The notes below the pieces were generated by a model, which was not told the DNA's origin, did no database searches, and saw only the letters and a list, made by a program, of their open reading frames with translations. From assembly GCA_009176605.1 (NCBI GenBank), contig SEYY01012846.1, positions 1 through 20,000 of the forward strand: a stretch of 20,000 nucleotides of DNA, read 5' to 3'. Within the stretch, counting starts at the first letter, position 1, and every line of letters starts with the position of its first letter. Below are positions 1 to 20,000 of this stretch, piece after piece. The DNA is from Armadillidium nasatum. Taxonomy: Eukaryota; Arthropoda; Malacostraca; Isopoda; Armadillidiidae. Both the position numbers and the translations under genes were made by a program.

Positions 1-1044
<1,044 letters not shown>

Positions 1045-1051
1045 TTAAGTT

Positions 1052-2960
1052 ATAATGCAGAAACATAAGAGTTTCTCCATTTTCAGGACACAGCCTTTTC
1101 CTTGTAGGTTCATAGTACTAAAAAGTCTTTCACTCTCAACAGATGATGGTGGTGCGCTTAGATATTTTGAAGCCAAATTGCTCAATATTGATAAAGTCTC
1201 TCGTGTCTTTTTTCACCAAAGTAATGGGTCTTCGGTTCTTTGAAGTGTTTGTAGAGTTAAATATTGATCCAATTCTATTGCGCATCTACGAGTAACAGAT
1301 TTACTCCTCTTGAGTTTGGGTTGCACATCTGTTGTACTTGCAACTTCTAAGTCTGAATTTATTTTCATAGGCTTATTTGACTCAAAATCATCTAACAGTT
1401 TTGAAAGGGAAACAGTTTTAGGTACACTTTAATAAGTTTCATTATCTTGATCATCATTAGAAGAGCTGTCTCCTGTTTGACTATCAATAGAATTTATCTC
1501 AGATTGATGTTCTACAATATCCATAACCCATTTCTTAATAGTGTCTTCTTTAATGTCATCCTTTTGAAATTTCAATTTAAATCTGGGATCGAGAAAAGTA
1601 GCCAAGCACAGAAATTTTTCATTTATGTGTGATGCAAATCTTTTTTCAGTTGATGCACTGAATTCTTCAACAGTTGAAATACTTCCACAAAATTCACCAG
1701 TATGTTTGGTAGCTTTTAATAGAAATAATCTATAGAGCTAATATTGTAGGGATTATCATTGATATAGTTGATGTTCTGTTACTTGATTCTTTGCTGATAT
1801 CTTCAAATGAACTTAATTAATAACGACAACTTTTTCAACAATTGACAATTGGTAACTTGATAAAGTTGGAATGTCATTGTCAACAGCATACATTAAAGAG
1901 CTTTTAGCTGTTCTAAATTTATTTTCAACATTATATGTTGAATTCCAGCGAGTAGACACATCTTGAATCAGTTCGTTTGTCCAATTTAAGCTGCTGCTAG
2001 ATTTCAGTTAATTTGCTAATCGCTAATGAAGAATGATTAAAGTGATACTATTTTTCTGCTATTTGCAATTATATTGCTCACAGCCTTTTGCGAAAATATT
2101 GAATCATTTACTGAAAGTTTCAAAGTGCGTATGAAACATGATGGTGACTGTACACCACACTTCCTCATACCACCAACCATATTTGCGGTGGAAACTCGTA
2201 GTACAAGAAAAATTTTGTTGGAGATCTTATACTCATTCAGAACAATGTGTAGTTGTTCACTTATTATTTCAGCTGTATGTGAACCAGGGAAAGGAACAAC
2301 TCTAAGCACAGCTCTACATTGTTCAAACTCATCTGAAAGACAATGGCATTTCACACTCAGAAATGGAGCATAATTTGTTGAAGCTGTCCAAATGTCTGTG
2401 GTCAAAGAAAGACTGCTAATTTCATTGAGCGATGTCTGAATTTTTGCTTTTACTTTCATAAATATATCTGGGATTATTTTGTTTGTGAAATATTTTCTTG
2501 ATGGAATTCTGTAATTAGGACAGAGTTTTGCAATAAGTCTTTGGAATCCAATGTCAGATGTTAAAGAACATGGTTGAATATCAACAGCTATCATGTCTCC
2601 TATCAAATAATGTATCTCTTGGGACTTGTGATCGTTAATATTCCAAATTTTACTCTTTACTAAAACTGATTGTATAGTTGGTTGAACTTTTTTTGGAGGC
2701 TCATAGTTGCTGCAACTTGCTTCTGAAGTACTTGGCTGTGACCAATCAAATTGCCTTTTCAGCTTATCCATTTCAGCTTTAGCTTCATCTGAATGAATTT
2801 CTTAATGTGGTTCAACATATTTGTCGTTGTATAACTCTTTTCAGATTTGCCACCTCTTGATATGGTGGCTTTACATAATTTAAAAATACATTTACTGTTT
2901 ATCCTTAGGATGAACATCAAAATACTTCCAACAATAACTGGTTGACATACTGCTTTCGTT
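1052..2960 (-). pseudogene. hAT transposase pseudogene (BED zinc finger, hATC dimerisation domain)
   Basis: The protein would bind the element ends and catalyse excision and insertion. Domains in minus-strand order: BED finger at about 2950-2790 (WKYFDVHPKDK, CIFKLC, NHIKKF), interrupted by a stop and frameshifts; core at 2771-2037, with LTTDIWTAS (about 2376-2408) carrying the first catalytic Asp; TRWNST near 1940-1955; then the C-terminal dimerisation region EDPLLW, LSNLASKYLS and SAPPSSVESERLFST near 1115-1210. The usual second catalytic motif DNAANM reads VSTANM here, so that Asp is lost. There is a TGA after PLLW and the frame changes several times between 2036 and 1230. It is dead, but much of the coding order is intact, so it is of moderate age. 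Confidence 0.88.
2037..2771 (-). pseudogene. Longest surviving open segment of the hAT transposase
   Basis: This 244-codon open stretch starts MDKLKRQFDW, just after the BED finger. It covers the linker and the first half of the RNase H-like core, including the first catalytic Asp in TTDIWTAS. It ends with SKAVSNI-like core sequence reading IFSQKAVSNIIANSRKIVS. It is not an independent gene: the Met is internal to the family protein, and homologous sequence continues in other frames on both sides. Confidence 0.8.
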
Positions 2961-3355
2961 AAAAAGTGTAATTAATATTTAATTATTTATATCTCTATAA
3001 TCGAGATTCTAGAATCTATGTTATCTTTAAAATTTAAAATTTTTATTTTTTTATATATCTGAAAAGTAAGCAATAAAAATGATTTACATTAATAAAGAAA
3101 ATGTGCATAGTTATTAGTTATAAATAATAATGTTGATAACTGCTTTTTCTCAGTATTAATTTAAATTATTAGGTGTAATTGATGAAAGGCTGATTAATCG
3201 GTAATCGGCCACTTGGCTTATCGGTGCACCCCTAATTAGAAATCAGATTCTGAAAAAGGAAGTCCTGTTTGAAAGTCTACTGAAGTTTTTATCAGAATGA
3301 ATTTCATAATTGCCTTCACTTCCTCTTAGTTATGTTTTTCATGTAATTATTCAAG

Positions 3356-3651
3356 GGCTTAGGTATATAATGTTTCTGAGTTTCGATATTTTTTATATCG
3401 ATATTTTGAAATTTTGATTTTAATCGGTATCTCATTGCAACGTTTTTGTATAGGTTAGGCCTGTATTTTATTGCAACTTCGGTAGTTCAGGTTATGATAA
3501 GTCGAACTAGGTACGCTAGAAAACTAAATAATAATTATAAAAATAATTAGAATAATATTTGAATAGGCATATCGATGTTTCAATATATCGAAATTTTCGA
3601 ATATTGATATTTTCAAAACATCGAAACTCAGAAACATTCTATACCTTTACC
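3356..3651. mobile_element. Non-autonomous TIR element (MITE) with 9-bp target duplication
   Basis: The 296-bp element has long inverted ends. AGGTATATAATGTTTCTGAG (from 3361) matches the reverse complement ending at 3646 with one difference, and similarity continues through TTTCGAT. Outside these, GG plus three unlike bases is shared by both ends. The direct repeat TTATTCAAG occurs exactly at 3347-3355 and 3652-3660, which fits a 9-bp target duplication. The inside is AT-rich, with several copies of ATATCGA or its complement near both ends and no coding capacity. A 9-bp duplication with long inverted ends suggests a Mutator-like element, but an 8-bp hAT-type duplication within the same repeat cannot be excluded. 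Confidence 0.8.
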
Positions 3652-3660
3652 TTATTCAAG

Positions 3661-4387
3661 ATTAGTACCTGGTAATTTATTTTCACTATTTTTGAAAAAA
3701 CCTGTAAATGTATTAAAATGAACAAAAATGAAAAGAGGTATTTTACGAATTTATTGGTCATTATGCATGGCTCGTCTCTTATCTGGTATTTAGTTATTCA
3801 AAATATAAGCTGAAATATAATGTATACTTAAGAAAAACTAAAAATAGGTTGGAAAATCAAATTCAATAAAATTAAAAATTGTTAAAGTATTAAAAATTCT
3901 GTTATTAAATGATAGAGTTTAATTAGGTGAACTACACTGAATGTGTTTACGCCTTATAGCTATATAGGCAGAAAATATCACAAAAATTATTGATATTTTA
4001 TAACGTTGTTGCTAGATATTTGAAATACTTTAAAAGTATATTTTAGTACCTTTTTATTTAATATTTTTATTATATTATTATTTAGGTTAGGCCTCTTTTC
4101 TGGCTGTTAGTATACATTTACCCTTTAAGTCAAGTTTAGGTTAAGCTGAAGTAGTTTATTAGATATAATAATTTATATATCTATATTAGTATCAATATAT
4201 TTTCCAATTATCTTTCTCCACCCAATTTCTTACACCATACTGTCAGAGTTGCAGATGAAAACAGGCTTTATAATATTTGAAATATTTTAATTGCCTTTGA
4301 GTGTATTTTAATTTAGCGAATTTGATTTTCATACCAATTTTTATTTAGATTTAATTTTCTGTGTAACTAGAAATTAATTGTATTTTA
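3661..4387. other. AT-rich DNA, no gene recognised
   Basis: No coding frame or element boundaries were seen. The 12-mer TAGGTTAGGCCT near 4083 also occurs near 3452 inside the MITE, which hints at a dispersed short repeat. Confidence 0.55.
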
Positions 4388-5306
<919 letters not shown>

Positions 5307-5376
5307 TTTTGAATAAAACACAAATTACTTAGGAATTTATTGTCATTTCTTTTTATTATGATATGGTATGGTTCAA

Positions 5377-6462
5377 TTATGTATGGAACAAAATATCGGC
5401 CAAATGGCCGCCGCGACCTCGGCGGCACACCTCCATCCGATGGTCCAAATTTTCGATGACGCTGAGGCATAATTGGGGTTCTATGCCGTTAATGTGCCGA
5501 ATTATCTCATCCTTTAGCTCTTGAATTGTTGCTGGCTTATCGACGTACACCTTTTCTTTCAAATAACCCCAAAGAAAGAAGTCCAACGGTGTCAAATCAC
5601 ATGATCTTGGCGGCCAATTGACATCGCCACCACGTGAGATAACACGGCCATTGAATTTGTCGCGCAAAATAGCCATTGTTTCGTTAGCTGTGTGGCAAGT
5701 GGCACCGTCCTGTTGAAACCACATATCGTCCACATCCATACCTTCCAATTCGTGCCATAAAAAGTTCGTTATCATCTCACGATAGCGAACACCATTCACA
5801 GTAACTGCCTGACCGGCCTCATTTTGGAAAAAATACGGCCCGATGATGCCGCCAGCCCATAAACCACACCAAACAGTCACTCTTTGTGGGTGCATTGGTT
5901 TTTCGACAATCACTCTTGGATTAGCATTCGCCCAAATGCGGCAATTCTGCTTATTGACGAATCCACTGAGGTGAAAATGTGCCTCATCACTGAAGATGAT
6001 TTTCCTCGAAAATTGATCATCCACTGTTGCCATTTCTTGCCACCATTCTGACCATTGACGACGTTTTGTATGGTCAAGAGGCTTTAGTTCTTGAGTCAAT
6101 TGCACCTTGTAAGCGTTTAAATGCAAGTCTTTATGCATAATGTTCATCAACGACGAGCGTGAGAGGTGCAATTGTTGGGCACGACGACGAGTTGAAGTGG
6201 ATGGCTCCTCAGCCACACTATCGCGAACAGCAGCAATATTTTCTGCAGTACGAGCTGTACGAGCATGCACTGGTCTTTTCAAATCTCCTACAGACCCGGT
6301 TTGCTCAAATTTTTTCACGATTTTTCCGATTGTACGCACATTTGGACGATTAAATTGACCAAAAAAATCACGAAGTGCACGATATGCATTTTGATTTGAA
6401 CGCCCATTTTCATAATAAGCCTGAATAACTTTAACACGTTGCTCCATTGTGTATCTTTCCAT
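5377..6462 (-). CDS. Mariner-like transposase, DD41D spacing
   Basis: This 361-residue transposase cuts and joins the element ends using a DDD triad. The N-terminal part (about 1-55) fits the first helix-turn-helix. KRPVHARTART (62-72) sits where the linker between the two DNA-binding HTH units lies, and the second HTH spans about 73-125. The catalytic acids are most likely Asp159 (IIFSDEAHF), Asp252 (FQQDGATCH) and Asp294 (CDLTPLDFFLWGYLKEK). There are 92 residues between the first two, as in Mos1, and 41 between the last two, so this is not the classical DD34D but resembles the DD41D (rosa-like) group. The frame is open throughout and all three acids are present, so the protein could be active. 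The start at 6462 is the first Met; a second Met is at residue 6. Subfamily is inferred from spacing, not from a search. Confidence 0.93.
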   Translation of the reverse strand: MERYTMEQRVKVIQAYYENGRSNQNAYRALRDFFGQFNRPNVRTIGKIVKKFEQTGSVGDLKRPVHARTARTAENIAAVRDSVAEEPSTSTRRRAQQLHLSRSSLMNIMHKDLHLNAYKVQLTQELKPLDHTKRRQWSEWWQEMATVDDQFSRKIIFSDEAHFHLSGFVNKQNCRIWANANPRVIVEKPMHPQRVTVWCGLWAGGIIGPYFFQNEAGQAVTVNGVRYREMITNFLWHELEGMDVDDMWFQQDGATCHTANETMAILRDKFNGRVISRGGDVNWPPRSCDLTPLDFFLWGYLKEKVYVDKPATIQELKDEIIRHINGIEPQLCLSVIENLDHRMEVCRRGRGGHLADILFHT

Positions 6463-6543
6463 GGTTCAAATTGAGTAAGTCTGAAATTGAAAAAAGTCAA
6501 ATGAAATGCAGTAAAAAACTTGACGTTTAGGTGTGGTTCACAT

Positions 6544-8571
<2,028 letters not shown>

Positions 8572-8678
8572 CTCTACTACTCTGAATGTGAACCATATTC
8601 TTTACTATTGTTGAATATTTTCAGAATTATTGTTGAGTATTTTCAGAAGTTGCTAAGATATTTAAATAAATTATTGCG
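8572..8678 (+). other. Probable 5' UTR of Vha55 with candidate 3' splice site
   Basis: TTTTCTTGCAG ending at 8571 looks like a good acceptor, so a non-coding upstream exon may splice here. A second weaker candidate, TATTTTCAG, ends near 8646. Either would leave a short leader before the ATG. No upstream exon or core promoter could be recognised further left. Confidence 0.35.
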
Positions 8679-17220
<8,542 letters not shown>

Positions 17221-17237
17221 ACCTTCAAGTTCTATTA

Positions 17238-17238
<1 letters not shown>

Positions 17239-17270
<32 letters not shown>
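17239..17270. repeat. ATT array in the 3' UTR
   Basis: About ten and a half ATT units starting 18 bases after the stop codon; it would be transcribed into the mature mRNA. Confidence 0.93.
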
Positions 17271-17541
17271 CCTTGTATTACTAGAAAATTTATTTAAAAA
17301 TCTTGTGCATTGTTGTAAATTTTTTTTTATTTATTAGAGAAGAAGATGGCCATAAAGCATTAATTGTGAATGTATCGCAAGAATATTGTGTACATAGTTT
17401 TTATATATTTTGTTTTTAATGTTAAATGTTTATTTTAAAAAACGAAAATGACATTCCATGTTGAAGTTGTACAGATGTGGTGGTTCTAAATTTTTAAAAA
17501 AATTTTCATTATTTATTTAATGAATTTCGGGTTATTCTGTT

Positions 17542-17547
17542 AATAAA
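17542..17547 (+). terminator. Polyadenylation signal AATAAA (proximal)
   Basis: This canonical hexamer lies about 320 bases after the stop codon and is followed by a T-rich and GT-containing stretch (CGTGTTGTTTT) suited to a downstream element. Confidence 0.6.
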
Positions 17548-17594
17548 ATTTTCTGTACCAATTTTCGTGTTGTTTTAATGCCATATTTTTAATT

Positions 17595-17600
17595 AATAAA
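17595..17600 (+). terminator. Polyadenylation signal AATAAA (distal)
   Basis: A second canonical hexamer lies 53 bases after the first and is followed by a T run and a GTGTGT stretch, so it may be an alternative or the main site. Confidence 0.5.
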
Positions 17601-17774
17601 ATTTTTTAATACTGCAGCGTGTGTATATATTAGATAGAAGGGTGCTTGGGACCCAATTGGACATTATACTGGGGTTCTTCCGGGTTGCAGGAACAGCTAA
17701 TTAAAAACTAGCAAGGATAACATGGGCACATCATCTATTGCAACTAAAATATCGTTAATACATAGAAATATTCA

Positions 17775-17845
17775 CCTGTGCCAGAAATCGAACCCACTCA
17801 CAATGTGCTAAAGACTTTCCCATTATTCTACTCTGTCTAATCAAA
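17775..17845 (-). mobile_element. Possible tRNA-derived SINE head
   Basis: On the minus strand, GGGTTCGATTTC (17783-17794) resembles a pol III B box, and TAGACAGAGTAGAAT (17825-17839) resembles an A box about 30 bases upstream, the spacing found in tRNA promoters. No cloverleaf with a paired acceptor stem can be drawn, so it is not a tRNA gene. The body could run left to about 17630, but no poly(A) tail or target duplication was identified. Confidence 0.4.
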
Positions 17846-18736
17846 AAAGAAACATCGAGAACAGAAGAGCTTGTGTGGAAAACTTTGAACATGATTTATT
17901 CGTGAGTTTGTTGATGCGACCTCTATGGAAGGGTACAAAAGGCTTTAAGACTACTACGATAATGGGCAGATGGTTTTACGTGTTGCAGTTTTTCTCTTCC
18001 CCGATCACCTGACCAGCACTCTTGCCAGTAGACCCAAAATCCCAGAGTTGAGTAAAGTTGGTGATGTCAGAAAACCACGCCAGATGTTAGAGGAGGTGGT
18101 GAGAGGGAGAGGAGGCTAGTTTAGTTTTCTTGTCAGGATGCAACCTATTTAAAAACCTACGCAAAATTCGCAATACTTAATTAAAGTGAAACCTATTGTA
18201 AATTTTCTCTCCAACGCCATCATAGTGTATGCATTGCAACGTCCTAATGGCAATGTTAAACAACTACGCTGCGGTTTACTAGTGTAGTAGTCTGAACTCT
18301 ACAGATTTAACAATGGCATGTCGACGTGGTCGGAGAAGACTATCAACCATATATTTTCTGACTCATTTTGGTAGCCACCGTATTTTAGAGTGTGATTTTA
18401 AATTCATTTTTTAAAACCTAGTACTTATTTCGGTAAATGTGTCTTTCCCGGCAGTAGAATTTTTCCTTCTTTAATCGAAACTACGAAGACGAATTGGTGT
18501 TGAGCTGCGGAAAACGATTCTTAAAAAAAATAAAAAATAAAATTAATACTTAACACATTGTACGACTTTCTCGAACTACGGAGATGCCTTATCATCGTCG
18601 GTATGATGTGCTGGATCATTATAATTTTGCTGATATTTTGAAATAATAATAGTTTAAGAAAATTATGTATGTATTATTATAGCTGACATTGTTATTTTCT
18701 AATTTATGAACAAATCTTATACTTGAAAAAGAAATA
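17846..18736. other. Intergenic DNA, nothing recognised
   Basis: Base composition is more balanced than upstream (for instance 18000-18120, with AGGAGG-type purine runs), which suggests old inserted sequence, but no protein similarity, paired ends or RNA gene could be supported. Confidence 0.5.
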
Positions 18737-18744
18737 GCCTACAG

Positions 18745-18987
18745 CAGAGCTTTCACAGCTGGGGTCGGAACTCCAAAGGGGTCCTCGAGAGAGGTTCAGG
18801 GATAGTGACGAGAAGAGTCGGTACCCTAAAGAAGGGGCCTCGAGAGGAGGTGAAGAGAAGTTTTGAAATTTTATTTAGTATTTATTAGATTTTTCTTTTT
18901 TGTTCTTATGGTAACTGGAAAAGAGGGTCGTGAAAAAAATTTGCTTGAGGAGAGAGATTCGCGATGAAAAAGGTTTGAGAAACCCTG
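18745..18987. mobile_element. hAT-type MITE
   Basis: The ends form imperfect inverted repeats: CAGAGCTTTCACAGCTGGGG on the left and, reverse-complemented, CAGGGTTTCTCAAACC on the right, the common arthropod and vertebrate hAT end. The 8-bp flanks GCCTACAG (18737-18744) and ACCTACAT (18988-18995) match at six of eight bases, fitting an old target duplication. The 243-bp body has no coding potential. Its left half holds two related copies of a block containing GGTCGG or GAGTCGG and CCTCGAGAG (about 18762-18798 and 18809-18851). Confidence 0.7.
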
Positions 18988-18995
18988 ACCTACAT

Positions 18996-19230
18996 TGTCT
19001 TCATGTTCAGCTCAAAAAGAAAGATATTTATCTTAAAAAAAGGTAATAAATAGGCTTTTAATTTTTCAGCATAATTTGCAAATCTTAATTAAAGTTTGTT
19101 TATTAATTTGGCTAAACTATATATACAACCTGCTATATATCAAATAATCTTTCCAACTTAATTTTAAAAAGGAAATAATTTATCTTCTCCTCGAATAGGG
19201 CAATGTACAATGCCCGTGAGATGTGAACTT

Positions 19231-19279
<49 letters not shown>

Positions 19280-19639
19280 AGCAATGAGTTATAAACGAAT
19301 TTTTTTTTGTCCAATTAATACAGTTGAGTTGCAACTTTTATTAAATCCTTCAAGTTATATAACATATATATTTTTAAGAGCATTTTTCATAATATTTTCC
19401 AAATTTATACACATGAGCTAAATTATAATCACGGTTGATAAAAATTATCTATATTAAAAAAAAAAATAATTTACTTATTGAAATTTTTTCTGAATTATCA
19501 CAATTAAATAACCTTTTCTCGGCTTTCACTATGTACTATACTCGTACCACCAAATAATTAAATTAATTGAATCAATAAAGTTGATTCAATTTAAGACTTT
19601 TTCATTATTTATTTTTCACAGCCCGCGAGGATTAACATC
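18996..19639. other. AT-rich intergenic DNA with poly(A) run
   Basis: Apart from the poly(A)40 and a small imperfect hairpin, GGGCAATGTACAATGCCC, at 19198-19215, nothing is recognised. Confidence 0.5.
19238..19277. repeat. Poly(A)40 run
   Basis: Forty consecutive A residues. It could be the tail of a retroposed sequence on the plus strand, but the bases before it show no recognisable element and no flanking duplication was found. Confidence 0.85.
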
Positions 19640-19980
19640 ACTCTGTGCGTTCTTGTCATTAGAATACAATTCAAATATTTTATTAACTTTGTGTCTCGGT
19701 CATTCTTGGGTAGCTTGTTCATCGTCATTGTTTGATACCAAAGGGAAATTCACATCATTTACAGTAAAATCAGTTGATCCCTTTCGTTCTCGATCTTCAA
19801 CTGTAATTTGTTTTGTTTTGTTTCTGAGAGAGCAGACTTCACCTACGAGGGCATATGCCGTCCCTCCAGGCAGACAAAATACTGCCCTTCAGGCCACCAC
19901 CAGTTCAGAGCGAGTGAACCACACGCTTCGAGAGCTGGTGATGCTCTCTCAACTGTAAATGCTTCAGTAGCAGTAGATTT
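19640..19980 (-). other. Less AT-rich block with open minus-strand stretch, unrecognised
   Basis: Compared with the AT-rich DNA before it, 19810-19960 is clearly GC-richer. On the minus strand about 60 codons are open from roughly 19871 to 19700, including PGGTAYALVGEVCSLRNKTK, DRERKGSTDF and VNFPLVSNNDDEQATQE. After one TGA the same frame goes on with KVNKIFELYSNDKNAQSDVN. A plus-strand frame of 125 codons from 19581 is also open but begins with low-complexity sequence. No family is recognised. It could be an eroded coding exon, a fragment of a mobile element, or chance. Confidence 0.3.
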
Positions 19981-20000
19981 TAAAAGCAACTGAGTAACGT

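Larger units (their letters stand above)
1045..3234 (-). mobile_element. hAT-family DNA transposon remnant
   Basis: Read on the minus strand, the element starts at about 3234 with a typical hAT end, AGGGGTGCACCGATAAGCC, followed by subterminal copies of ATTACCGATTAATC. It then runs through a decayed transposase coding region (about 2960-1050) with a BED finger, an RNase H-like core and a C-terminal dimerisation domain. The matching right-hand terminal repeat was not found to the left of 1045, so that end seems lost or too diverged, and no target duplication could be paired. A 23-base poly(T) run at about 809-831 lies beyond the coding end. Confidence 0.85.
17221..17620 (+). other. 3' UTR of Vha55
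   Basis: The stretch after the stop is AT-rich and non-coding, with an ATT array 19 bases after the TAA. It runs to two polyadenylation hexamers at 17542 and 17595, so the transcript probably ends between about 17560 and 17620. The end is inferred from the signals only. Confidence 0.6.

Noticed and set aside
1055-1632. Plus-strand frames at 1055-1243 and 1447-1632
   Set aside because: They lie antisense to the hAT C-terminal coding region and show no similarity of their own.
2074-2373. 99-codon plus-strand frame from 2074
   Set aside because: It is the complement of the hAT transposase core, which reads as a recognised domain on the minus strand.
3445-4100. GGTTAGG-containing motifs suggesting the insect telomere repeat TTAGG
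   Set aside because: Only isolated single copies (near 3452 and 4083) occur, with no tandem run, so they do not indicate telomeric sequence.
6140-6358. Plus-strand frames at 6140-6358
   Set aside because: They are antisense shadows of the mariner transposase N-terminal half.
17775-17845. A true tRNA gene on the minus strand
   Set aside because: The B box-like motif is good, but no paired acceptor stem or anticodon arm can be drawn; at best it is a SINE head.

Overview
This looks like nuclear DNA from an AT-rich arthropod, most likely an insect. The evidence is a multi-intron gene whose protein closely matches insect V-ATPase B subunits, a mariner-type transposon, a BED-finger hAT transposon, a decayed Jockey/CR1-like LINE, and very long dinucleotide arrays. 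The species cannot be fixed from the sequence.

The one clear host gene is the V-type proton ATPase subunit B (Vha55/ATP6V1B type) on the plus strand, 8679 to 17220. It has seven coding exons: 8679-8906, 10293-10464, 11419-11509, 13282-13468, 13628-13816, 14018-14168 and 16763-17220. Joined, they give 491 codons plus a TAA stop with all phases consistent and no break, so the gene looks functional. Its introns are swollen by simple repeats. Nine long (TA)n tracts lie in introns 1, 2, 3 and 6, and ATT arrays sit next to several exon edges. Intron 6 also holds an internally deleted mariner-like element.

The left part (1-8570) is transposon country. A broken hAT transposase lies on the minus strand at about 1050-2960, with a recognisable terminal sequence near 3234. 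A 296-bp terminal-inverted-repeat element with a 9-bp target duplication occupies 3356-3651. A 5'-truncated LINE 3' end on the minus strand lies at about 4388-5156. A whole-looking mariner element (5275-6575, minus strand, 361-residue transposase) sits inside a (TA)n array. The stretch 6700-8570 is AT-rich with no gene recognised.

The right part (17221-20000) holds the 3' UTR and two polyadenylation signals of the V-ATPase gene, a possible tRNA-derived SINE head (minus strand), a 243-bp hAT-type MITE with near-matching 8-bp target repeats, a 40-base poly(A) run, and a less AT-rich block at the end with an unrecognised open stretch on the minus strand.

Twelve long (TA)n tracts total about 1.86 kb, roughly 9% of the window. 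I found no sign of a new enzymatic system. The noteworthy points are the mariner in a TA array (TA is also its target), the crowding of microsatellites against splice sites of a housekeeping gene, and the 3356-3651 element.
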